Source: Candidatus Nitricoxidireducens bremensis
Lineage (GTDB): Bacteria > Pseudomonadota > Gammaproteobacteria > Burkholderiales > Rhodocyclaceae
Assembly: GCA_030247725.1 (NCBI GenBank)
Contig: JAOTRT010000005.1
Location: 225,233 to 289,232, forward strand
DNA: 64,000 nucleotides
Reading direction: 5' to 3'
Both the position numbers and the translations under genes were made by a program. The notes under the pieces are model-generated. The model was not told the origin of the DNA and did not search any database. It saw only the letters and a list, made by a program, of their open reading frames with translations. This document shows positions 25,301-33,032 of this stretch, piece after piece. The first letter of the stretch is position 1; every line of letters starts with the position of its first letter.

Positions 25301-28300
25301 GCCACGGCAACCATTGGTGGGACTGGCATCCCGTCTACACCGACACCGTCGTCGAAACCATCGGCAGCGTACCGGCGGTGTTCAGTTCCAACGCCAGCTT
25401 CACCGGCGTCTCCGTCGCCTTCAACAACCTCGCCCCCGCACTGGACAACCCCGTCGGCGGCATGGCCGCCACCCTCGGCGCCCACCGCGCCGCCGGCAGC
25501 GTCGCCGCCGCCGCGGCCCTGACCGGCACGCCTCCGACGCCCGCGGCTCCGCCGGCCCCCACCCTGCCCAGCTCCGGCCTCTACCGCCTGCACGCGGAGC
25601 CCAACCATCCCTACCTGGTCGAGACCGATCCGCGCTTCGCCGACTACGGCAACTTCCTCGGCTCGGACTACATGCTCTCCCGTCTCGCCCTCGACCCCCA
25701 GGCCACCCACAAGCGCCTGGGCGACGGCTTCTACGAGCAGAAGCTCGTGACCGACCAGGTTCTCCAGCTCACCGGCCGGCGCCATCTCGAAGGCTACGCC
25801 GACACCCAGGCCGCCTTCCGCGCCCTCATGGACGCCGGCGTCGCCACCGCCGGCACCCTGAACCTCGCCCCCGGCATCGCGCTGACCGCCGCCCAGGTGG
25901 CCGCCCTTTCCGCCGACATCGTCTGGATGGTGGAGCAGGAAGTCGCCCTGCCCTCCGGGCTCAAGGAGCGGGCACTGGTCCCGGTGGTCTACCTCGCCCC
26001 CGCCCATGCCGACCTGAAGCCCGACGGCGCCGTCGTCGCCGCCGCCGACATCGATCTCACCGTCGCCTCCCTTCTGGACAACAGCGGCACGATCCGAAGC
26101 GACGGTAGCCTGAATCTCGCCGCCGCCGATCTCGTCAATCGTGCCGGCCTCATCCGCGCCGGCGACGATGCCCACATCGACGTCGCCAACGATCTCCTCA
26201 ACCTCAGCGGCACGATCCGCGGCCGGACCCTGGACATCGCCGCCGGCCGCGACATCCTCAACGCCACCGCCGTCGCCCGCCTCGTCACCGCGACCACCGA
26301 TACCGCCGCCACGGCCAACGGCGGCACCACCACCATCGGCCGCCGCACCCAGGCGGAGGATCTGGCCGGCGTCAGAGGGGCCTTCGTCGCCGATGCGGGG
26401 CTGGGCGTCAGTGCCGGCCGCGACCTCACCCTGGCCGGCGGTACCGCCAGCGCCGGCGGCGATGCCGATTTCGCCGCCGGCCGCCATCTCGCCCTATCCA
26501 CCCAGGCCCAGGAGAGCCGCAGCGAGCAGAGCTTCGCCTTCGGCAGCGCCAATCGCAGCGAGCGCATCGAGATCGCCAGCGCCGTCGAGGCCGGCGGCCG
26601 GTTCTCCGCCACGGCCGGCGCCGATCTCACCGTCGCCGGCAGTACGGCATCGGCCGGCACGTCCCTGGCGGCCAGTGCGGGGAATGCCCTCTCCGTCGTC
26701 GCCGTCGCCGAATCCTCCTCCGGCGGCACGAGCCTGGACCAGGGCAGGAGCGGCGGCAGCGCCCAATATCGCACCGACACCCTGCGCAGCAGCACGCTGG
26801 CCGCCGGCCAGGACCTGAGCCTCTCCGCCGGCACCGCCCAGACCGCCGATCTCACCGTGGCCGCCAGCCGCCTCACCGCCGGCAACGATGCCGCCCTTGC
26901 CGCCAGCCGCAACGTGGTCGTCGCCAGCATGGCGGAGACATCCAGTCTCTCCGCCTCCAACTGGGGCGCACGGGACAATGCCTCAACCCACAAGGAGAGT
27001 GCTTCCGCCGTCGGCAGCGTCGTCCAGGCCGGCAACGATCTTGCCGTCACCACCGCCGGCAGCCTCGTCGTCGAGGGCAGCGCCCTCGATGCCGGCCGCA
27101 ACCTGGAGGCCCAGGTCGCCGGCGATCTGCAGCTCCTGGCCGCCACGAGCACCCGCCGCGAGTCCGTCCAGTCCAGCCGTCTCACCCGCCGCCAGGCCGA
27201 GTCCCTGAGCTTTGAGCTGGACCAGAACCGCCAGCTGCTCTCCACCATCACCGCCGGCAGCGGCGTCGATCTGCAGGTGGGCGGCAATGTCGTCGCCAAC
27301 GTGGGGACGAAGGACGGCCAGGGCGCTCTCCAGGCCGACCGCATGACGGCCGCTGGGGTGGTGAAGGGTACGGATCGCCAGCAGGTCTCGGTAGGCGGCA
27401 GCGGCAGCACGGCCGGCGTGAGCCAGGTGCTCGGCAGCCTCGCCGGTCAGGGCATCCGCAACGGGGCGAACGATGCGTTTGCCGCCACGGCGACGAAGGA
27501 GGGGCAGGCGGCCGTGAGTGCGCTGCTGCAAAGCGGGCTGGTAGGCATCCGCAACCATCCCGATCTGCAGGCCATTCTCGCCACGCCCAACGGCACCGCC
27601 GTCACCTACAAGGACGACTCGGGCAAGGTCCAGCTCACCCTGGCCGGACAAGCGAAGGTCCAGGAGGTCTATAGCGCCCTGCGTCTGACCGAGACCTTCG
27701 ATGTCCGGAAGTTCGCCGATCCGGGCTTGGGGCAGGTCGTGACCCTGGTGGCGGCCATTGCCCTGACGGCGACGTCCGGCGGTGCGGGGGCGGCATTCCT
27801 CGGCGCAGCGCAGGGTACCGTTTCGGCGGCCATGGCGAATGCGGCCTTCACGTCCATGGCCAGCACCATGATCGGGCAGATGGCCAGCGGGGCCAGTCTC
27901 GGCGATGCCCTCGCCGCCGGCCTGCGGGCCGCGGCTTCCAGCGCCCTTACCGCCGGCATCCTCAACGCGCCCATCATCGACGGTCCCAAAGGCTTGCAGA
28001 GTCTCAACCAGTGGGCCGGCATCCAGGACGTGGCCGGCACCGGGGCGAAACTCGCCCGCGGCGACTGGAGCAACCTGGGGCAGACGGCGGCCGGCATCGG
28101 GCTACGCGGGGTGGTCAATGCCGGTGTCAATACCGCTATCTATGGGGGGAGCTTCGGAACCGGATTCAAGCAGAGCCTAGTTTCAGATGTCGGCGCCATC
28201 GCGACAAACGTTGTTGGACAAGCATTCGCCTTCCAACGTGGCGCCGGCAATGCCGGATACGATGAAGGCGGGGTGCTGCATAGCCTGACTCAAGCGGCCG

Positions 28301-29193
28301 TTGGGGGAACGACTCAGGCTCTGCTCACTGGCGGAGATAAAGGCCGAGCATTCTTAAGTGGTGCTGTCGGCGCAGGCGTCTCAGCGGCAGCGGGCGATCT
28401 GCTGACAAAGGCCAGGGGCGGTGACACCGCTCAAGCGGGTCTGAGCGCCCTTGTCGGGGCAGGTATCGCCGGAGCTTTGGGGTTGGATGGTCTTGCCGCA
28501 GCCAATGCGGCCATGAACGAGACCCTCAATAATCGGCGTAGCCCCAAGGTACAAATGATTGTCGAAGGCGCACGGTCATGTCAGGGAGAGGCTTGCGTCC
28601 GGACAATTGATGTACTGCGTCAAGAACAGGCACGCGTCGCTGCCGAGCAATACGCCTGCAATGCAGCTCCCGCCGGTTGCTCTGCCGAGAAAATCCTGAC
28701 GCTCAAAGATGATGCCTTCGGACTTGCCAGTACCAAGGCCGAGACAATCCGCCGTGGCATCGCTGCCGGACTGATTACGACGATTCCAACAGATTACTTT
28801 GAAGGCATCGCCGGAATTGGATTGACGGGTACGGGTGTAGCATTTACACGGGTAGGAGGAAGAACAACAGGGGTAACAACAGATTCATTAGGAACAGCGG
28901 CCAAGGAAGCGGCGGGGGCGACTACCGTCATCGGCCGAGTGAAAGATCTGCAGAAGCTCGATCCGGGCGAGAAGTCGTTGCTTGACCGCTTGCCGGACCT
29001 CGGTAATCCGAAGGCCAATTGGCAACAAAATGCCGGGGTGCTGCGTGAAGAGATGCGGCGAAACTTGCCAATTCGTGATGCCTCGCCGGGGGATACGGCC
29101 GGGCAGTTTCTCAACGCTGAGCGGGGCTTGCTGAGAAATCGCGGTTGGACGTTCGATCCACAGACAAATTTCTGGATGCCACCCAAACCATGA
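22339..29193 (+). CDS. CdiA-like TpsA effector with filamentous haemagglutinin repeats and toxin tip
   Basis: A 2284-residue exported protein. Signal peptide 1-41 (VLRLVLTCLVL..AASA|Q), then a TPS secretion domain with NPNGI at 150-154 and NGCGF. A long beta-helix of haemagglutinin repeats follows, with a Trp/Cys/His-rich insert near base 25260 and a non-repeat block at ~25560-26000 that could bind a receptor. A hydrophobic pretoxin segment occupies ~27720-27970. The motif NETLNNR (2060-2066) resembles the (E/Q)LYN boundary of Burkholderia-type CdiA, leaving a ~218-residue variable tip with four Cys at its start and the end RGWTFDPQTNFWMPP. GC falls clearly from about 28130. The stop overlaps the downstream gene as ATGA. 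Confidence 0.9.
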   Translation: MDTTAPAPLAASPSSRLPAWKIAVLRLVLTCLVLQPVAASAQVVAAAAGAGQPQVGAALNGVPLVQIAAPNGSGVSHNQYQQFNVGTPGVVLNNSQVAVQTQLAGYVEGNANLAAGPARIILNEVTSTQPSNLNGYLEVAGTRAEVVIANPNGITCNGCGFINTSRGVLATGAPLFGADGALDALRVTGGTVAFQGSGLNAANTDQVDIVARSVQVNAELWARKLNVVAGANRVNYADLGVQLIAGTGDIPTVAIDVAAIGGMYAGKIRLVGTEAGVGVASAGNIAAQSGDLVIDSRGKVTLRGNTTAAGDIAVISSGDIDNSGSLYAGGNAGLTAQGRIDNSGTLAAQGNLELQAAAAGSAGLLAAGIGSDGTLGTTGRLVVASAGSFVAAGQLLAGGDLDIEAAAIDLAGTATAARGKVSLSATAGDLRLDGALLQAGGSATLTTTGTISNRGGEVEAGGALDIRAAALDNTGGRIASLNADGLTIATTGLITNAAGSFIGGNGRVAITAGSLVNSADIVAAGSDTLTISAASLANTGGSIVSNGALDIAGDTVSNDGGTLYAAGNLGLTATTLTNLAGLIMGGGDVRIAASLLDNRQQGAILAGRDLLLDITTAADNSGGSLFAGRDLVFDQAGAGLQNAGGNLGADGNLRLNLASLANQGGTVGAANDIALSLSGSLSGIGSIVAGRDADIDLAGDFTLVAGNRIKANRHLALAVAGSFANEATLEAGGDLGVTAAVIDNRAGATLRAGNVALVATGALANAGRIEGDNVVTGSATLVNTGTIIGDNLLLAADSLENRGGGAVIAATTSIGLRIADRLANLDGATIYSGGDLAIAADAGGAAMNTLVNEGSAIEAAGDLAIAAKTIENRRKSVTLSSVTVSSSSGSVIQSIPGYSYYDSPRHTWNYTTSETRADSMSPEARILAGGAMTLTADTLTNAYSTIAAGGDLQSTVGSLTNLAATLTRTTYTYDEYWCAFPSGGWCPGHGNHWWDWHPVYTDTVVETIGSVPAVFSSNASFTGVSVAFNNLAPALDNPVGGMAATLGAHRAAGSVAAAAALTGTPPTPAAPPAPTLPSSGLYRLHAEPNHPYLVETDPRFADYGNFLGSDYMLSRLALDPQATHKRLGDGFYEQKLVTDQVLQLTGRRHLEGYADTQAAFRALMDAGVATAGTLNLAPGIALTAAQVAALSADIVWMVEQEVALPSGLKERALVPVVYLAPAHADLKPDGAVVAAADIDLTVASLLDNSGTIRSDGSLNLAAADLVNRAGLIRAGDDAHIDVANDLLNLSGTIRGRTLDIAAGRDILNATAVARLVTATTDTAATANGGTTTIGRRTQAEDLAGVRGAFVADAGLGVSAGRDLTLAGGTASAGGDADFAAGRHLALSTQAQESRSEQSFAFGSANRSERIEIASAVEAGGRFSATAGADLTVAGSTASAGTSLAASAGNALSVVAVAESSSGGTSLDQGRSGGSAQYRTDTLRSSTLAAGQDLSLSAGTAQTADLTVAASRLTAGNDAALAASRNVVVASMAETSSLSASNWGARDNASTHKESASAVGSVVQAGNDLAVTTAGSLVVEGSALDAGRNLEAQVAGDLQLLAATSTRRESVQSSRLTRRQAESLSFELDQNRQLLSTITAGSGVDLQVGGNVVANVGTKDGQGALQADRMTAAGVVKGTDRQQVSVGGSGSTAGVSQVLGSLAGQGIRNGANDAFAATATKEGQAAVSALLQSGLVGIRNHPDLQAILATPNGTAVTYKDDSGKVQLTLAGQAKVQEVYSALRLTETFDVRKFADPGLGQVVTLVAAIALTATSGGAGAAFLGAAQGTVSAAMANAAFTSMASTMIGQMASGASLGDALAAGLRAAASSALTAGILNAPIIDGPKGLQSLNQWAGIQDVAGTGAKLARGDWSNLGQTAAGIGLRGVVNAGVNTAIYGGSFGTGFKQSLVSDVGAIATNVVGQAFAFQRGAGNAGYDEGGVLHSLTQAAVGGTTQALLTGGDKGRAFLSGAVGAGVSAAAGDLLTKARGGDTAQAGLSALVGAGIAGALGLDGLAAANAAMNETLNNRRSPKVQMIVEGARSCQGEACVRTIDVLRQEQARVAAEQYACNAAPAGCSAEKILTLKDDAFGLASTKAETIRRGIAAGLITTIPTDYFEGIAGIGLTGTGVAFTRVGGRTTGVTTDSLGTAAKEAAGATTVIGRVKDLQKLDPGEKSLLDRLPDLGNPKANWQQNAGVLREEMRRNLPIRDASPGDTAGQFLNAERGLLRNRGWTFDPQTNFWMPPKP

Positions 29194-29801
29194 CAAATAA
29201 TCCGAATGTCACAGATGCTCCAGATCGTTCGCAACTGCACTTTGCGCAGCAGGTTCTCGACACATTCTTGTTCCTCACCAATGAGGGATTTACAGAGCTT
29301 GAGGCATCGCCAACGCTGGTGCGATACAGGAATGGCGACGTAGAAGTCGACGTGTACCACGGACGCCGGTCGTATGAAATTGGGGGGGGGATCACGGCTT
29401 TCGGAACCCGCTACGCAATATCGGAAATCATGCTAGCCACCGATCCTGAGGCGGCGAACATCTATCGCAATGCAATGGCAACAACACCCGAGGGAGTGGG
29501 TGCCAGCCTGAAGGAGTTGAGCACATTGATGCAACGCTACTGTGTGGCGGCACTGCGCGGCGATTCGCAGTTCTTTTCCTTGCTCGAAGAGCAACGAAGG
29601 CATTGGGCGGAGGAATATGCCCTTGATGTTATCGAGGACCAACTACGGCCACAGGCAGAAGATGCGTTCCGCCGTGGCGACTACTCGATTGCGGCTGAAC
29701 TGTATGGCCGCATTCGGGAGCGTCTTAGCCCGACCGAAGTCAAGAAGTTGGCTCTTGCGGAAGAGCGCCGTGAGTTACCCCGGCCCCCTAGGGCTGCCTA
29801 G
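29190..29801 (+). CDS. putative immunity protein for the CdiA-like toxin tip
   Basis: A 203-residue acidic, soluble protein without signal peptide and with no family I recognise. The start at 29190 overlaps the effector stop (ATGA), the usual arrangement of a toxin and its immunity gene, and its base composition is as low as that of the toxin tip. The central part (EVDVYHGRRSYEIGGGITAF) looks like beta strands; the C-terminal part is helical with a TPR-like RGDYSIAAELYGRIRERL. The immunity role is inferred from position and composition. The stop overlaps that of fapA by 4 nt (CTAG). Confidence 0.75.
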   Translation: MTNNPNVTDAPDRSQLHFAQQVLDTFLFLTNEGFTELEASPTLVRYRNGDVEVDVYHGRRSYEIGGGITAFGTRYAISEIMLATDPEAANIYRNAMATTPEGVGASLKELSTLMQRYCVAALRGDSQFFSLLEEQRRHWAEEYALDVIEDQLRPQAEDAFRRGDYSIAAELYGRIRERLSPTEVKKLALAEERRELPRPPRAA

Positions 29802-31795
29802 TCCTTCGTTTCGGCCGAGCCCGCCGACTCCTCCACCCCATCCACCCCCTCCACCGGCGCCGCCCACTCGAAGCTGCCGCCATGTCCGGCGAACAGCCGG
29901 TTGGCTTCGGCGCCGGGTTCCCGCAGCTTCATGTGCAGTTCCTTGGCCGGCAGGTTGGCCAGGGGCGGGCCGTCGGCGCTGACGCGCAGGCGGCGCACCC
30001 GCGTGTCGCCGGCCACGGTCTTGATAGAGCAGGAGATGTCGAGGGATGCTTCCTGCCGCTCCCGTTTGATCTTTTCCCGTTCGGCCTCACCTTCGGCGAT
30101 GGTCTGGCGCAGCTCGCCGACCTGCTTGTTGAGGGCGGCGATGCGCCGCAGGTTGGGGGCGATGCGCGTCAGCAGGCCCTGCCACTGGACCTTCTGGGCG
30201 TCGCTCATGACCAGGGTCTTCGCCTTGACGCGCGCCTGGATGGTCATGTAGCTCTTCATCTCGGGCTCGGCAACGATGGCGGAGATGCCCTCGTTGATCC
30301 TGGCGATCTGGCCTTCCGCTTCGGTGCGGGCGGCATCGATGGCGCGGATGCCGCGCTCGAAGGGCTCCAGGTCGGGCATCAGCACGGTGACGGCGGTACC
30401 GTCGTCGCGGCGCATGGCCGCCTTCTCGATGGCGATCTTCTTGGCGGCAATCACCGAGCCTTCGGAAAGCTGGATATCGACCACGTCGGCAATGATGGCG
30501 CAGCGGATGGCGCGGCCGATCGAGACCCGCTCGGCGATGACGATGCAGTTCTCGGCGTGGTTGGCCGTGACGCTGCCGCGGCGCGCGTCCAGGGTGGCGC
30601 TCGACGCGCCGCCTTCGATGAACACCTCGCCGCCGGCATCCTGCACGGCGCCGCCGCTGATGTTGCGCTTGAGGGTGACGCGGCCGCCGTCGGAGACGAT
30701 GCGACCGAAGACGTCGGCGAGGAAGGTCATGTTGTGGCCTTCGACGACGCGCTTCTCCTGGACCTCGCCGTGCTCTTCGTATTCGTCGCCGGAGAGGGAG
30801 AGGTCGCCGGTGGTGCGCATGCTGACACCCTCGCGGCTGATGATCTTGTCCACCACCGAGATCTGGCCCGACTGGACGTCGATGTCGAGGAAGCCGTCGA
30901 TGGCGGCGACGACGAACTCGCCGCCCGTCTCGCGCACCACCTCGGTACCGGGCCCGGCCAGGGTCTCGATGTCGAAGTCCTTGACGTCTCCCGGCGACAG
31001 TTCCTTGCCCTGCACGTCCCAGCCGGGAATGCCGGCGATGCGCGGAATCTTCTTGAACAGGCGCGTGCCGGCGCTCACCTGGGGAAAGCGGTTGCGGTAG
31101 TGGTGCAGGTCCATCTTGCCGTTGGGCAGCAGGCGCGGCGCGTCGTCCCGGTGCAGCAGGTCGGTCTGCTCGTCGATGCCGGCGTCCTTGCCCTCGGTGG
31201 GCGGCGTCATGTGGGCGATGGTGACGCGCTCGGCCTTGTCGCGGGCGATGGCCTCGCGCACCGCCTTGGCGTCGATGCCGAAACGCAGGCCCTTGTCCCA
31301 CAGGTCGGCGATGAACTCGTCGAAATCCGGATAGAGGCGGTCGCTGACGGTGCGCTTGCCGCTGCCGTCGGGCGCCTCCGGGTCGTCGATGACGCGCTCG
31401 ACGCTGATCTGCTCGAAGATGTATTCGGCGGCCTTGCCGCCGTCGAGGAACTTGACGTTGCGATAGGCGGCGCGGCGGGATGCCGGGAAGGGCACGATGT
31501 CGGCCGCCAGGCGCAGGGACGGCGGCTTGCCGCGGCGCTTGAGCTCGTCGAGTTTGCGGTCGATGTCGGCCGGTTGCCAGAGGAACAGCAGGTTGAGGAA
31601 GAGTTCGTAGTCGAGATCGACGAAACGGGCGCCGGCGGAGAACACCCGCTCGACGAACTGCTGCATCAGGGCGTTGGAGTCGATGGCCAGCAGGTCGACG
31701 TAGAGACCGTCCTCCTGGCACGTGACGAAGCCGGGCAGGAGTACCTGTCCCTGATCCAGGTCGGCCACATTGCCGATGACGGATGGCTCGGTCAT
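29798..31795 (-). CDS. FapA/DUF342 domain protein
   Basis: A 665-residue cytoplasmic protein of the FapA (flagellar assembly protein A) family. The beta-helical DUF342 core is at roughly 270-480, recognisable by GWDVQGKEL, EFVVAAIDGFLDID and a ladder of short beta repeats (GGAVQDAGGEVFIEGGASSATLD). A long coiled coil (~490-590, EAEREKIKRERQEA) and an acidic tail follow. The best-known homologue affects polar flagellum assembly; no flagellar gene is in this window, so its role here is unclear. Its start overlaps the aminotransferase stop (ATGA, 31792-31795). Confidence 0.85.
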   Translation of the reverse strand: MTEPSVIGNVADLDQGQVLLPGFVTCQEDGLYVDLLAIDSNALMQQFVERVFSAGARFVDLDYELFLNLLFLWQPADIDRKLDELKRRGKPPSLRLAADIVPFPASRRAAYRNVKFLDGGKAAEYIFEQISVERVIDDPEAPDGSGKRTVSDRLYPDFDEFIADLWDKGLRFGIDAKAVREAIARDKAERVTIAHMTPPTEGKDAGIDEQTDLLHRDDAPRLLPNGKMDLHHYRNRFPQVSAGTRLFKKIPRIAGIPGWDVQGKELSPGDVKDFDIETLAGPGTEVVRETGGEFVVAAIDGFLDIDVQSGQISVVDKIISREGVSMRTTGDLSLSGDEYEEHGEVQEKRVVEGHNMTFLADVFGRIVSDGGRVTLKRNISGGAVQDAGGEVFIEGGASSATLDARRGSVTANHAENCIVIAERVSIGRAIRCAIIADVVDIQLSEGSVIAAKKIAIEKAAMRRDDGTAVTVLMPDLEPFERGIRAIDAARTEAEGQIARINEGISAIVAEPEMKSYMTIQARVKAKTLVMSDAQKVQWQGLLTRIAPNLRRIAALNKQVGELRQTIAEGEAEREKIKRERQEASLDISCSIKTVAGDTRVRRLRVSADGPPLANLPAKELHMKLREPGAEANRLFAGHGGSFEWAAPVEGVDGVEESAGSAETKD

Positions 31796-32943
31796 AAGGC
31801 TCTCAGTCGGGCGCCGGCGGCAGCCAGCGTATTTTCGTTTTTGGCGAAGCAGAAGCGGACGATGCGGTGGTCGTCGCGCCCCGGATAGAACACGGAAACC
31901 GGGATCGCAGCGACGCCGTGCTCGACCGTCAGGCGCCTTGCGAACTCGGTATCCGGCTCGCTTGTGACGGCATCATAGCGTGCCAACTGGAAGTAAGTCC
32001 CGCTGCAGGGCAGCAATTCCAGGCGCGAGCCCGCCAGGGTGGCCCGCAGGAAGTCGCGCTTGGCGCGGTAGAAGTCCGCCAGGCCGTCGGCGAAGCCCGG
32101 CTCGGCGGCCATGAAGTCGGCCAGGGCCAGCTGCATCGGGTGGTTCACGGCGAAGACGACGAACTGGTGCGCCTTGCGAAACTCGGCCGTGAGCGCCCGC
32201 GGCGCCAGGCAGTAGGCGATCTTCCAGCCGGTGATGTGGTAGGTCTTGCCGAAGCTGGAGACGACGAAGCTGCGCTCCGCCAGGCCGGGCCGCCGGGCCA
32301 CGCTCTCGTGGCGGCCGTCGAACGCCATGTGCTCGTACACCTCGTCGGCCAGGATGGCGATGTCCGTGTCCCGCACCAGGGACTCCAGGGTTTCCATGTC
32401 GGCCGCCGTCCACACGGTGCCGGTCGGGTTGTGGGGCGTGTTGATGACGATCATGCGCGTGCGCGGGCCGACGAGGGCGCGCACTTCGTCCCAGTCGGGC
32501 CGGTAGTCGGGGAAGCGCAGGGTGGCATGGACCGCCTTGCCGCCGTTGAGCTCGATGGCCGGCACGTAGGAGTCATACACGGGAGCGAAGACGATCACCT
32601 CGTCGCCGGGCCGCACGCAGGCGGCGATGGCCGTGTAGATGCCCTGGGTGGCGCCGGCGGTGACGGTGATCTCGCTCTCGGCATCGTATTGCCGGCCGTA
32701 GAGGCGCGCCGCCTTCTCGGCGATGGCCTCCCGCAGCGGCTGGGCGCCGGCCATGGGGGCGTACTGGTTGGCGCCCGCCGCCATGTGGGCGGCGACGCGC
32801 TCGACGAGCAGCGCCGGCGGCGCGAAATCGGGGAAGCCCTGGGAAAGGTTGATCGCACCGTGCTCCGTCGCCAGACGCGACATGACGGTGAAAATGGTGG
32901 TGCCCACCTGGGGCAGCCGGGAGGGAATTCCCGTAAATCCCAT
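31792..32943 (-). CDS. PLP-dependent aminotransferase, methionine aminotransferase (YbdL) type
   Basis: A 383-residue fold-type I aminotransferase. PLP-binding and substrate motifs: NLSQGFPDF at the N terminus, TPHNPTGTVW, the Asp/Tyr pair in ILADEVYEHMAFDG, and the Schiff-base lysine in SSFGKTYHITGWK. The opening SRLPQVGTTIFTVMS matches the YbdL/MtnE group acting on methionine, Phe or Tyr with 2-oxo acids. The ATG at 32943 is chosen for this match; the frame is open to 33006. It is co-transcribed with fapA. Confidence 0.92.
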   Translation of the reverse strand: MGFTGIPSRLPQVGTTIFTVMSRLATEHGAINLSQGFPDFAPPALLVERVAAHMAAGANQYAPMAGAQPLREAIAEKAARLYGRQYDAESEITVTAGATQGIYTAIAACVRPGDEVIVFAPVYDSYVPAIELNGGKAVHATLRFPDYRPDWDEVRALVGPRTRMIVINTPHNPTGTVWTAADMETLESLVRDTDIAILADEVYEHMAFDGRHESVARRPGLAERSFVVSSFGKTYHITGWKIAYCLAPRALTAEFRKAHQFVVFAVNHPMQLALADFMAAEPGFADGLADFYRAKRDFLRATLAGSRLELLPCSGTYFQLARYDAVTSEPDTEFARRLTVEHGVAAIPVSVFYPGRDDHRIVRFCFAKNENTLAAAGARLRAL

Positions 32944-33032
32944 GGGGCGATTATGTCGCCTGTTTGACGCCGGGTTAGGCCGAAATCGGGCTGGAAACGG
33001 CCCCAAACCTTGTCATTGCAGGGTTTGCGCCC

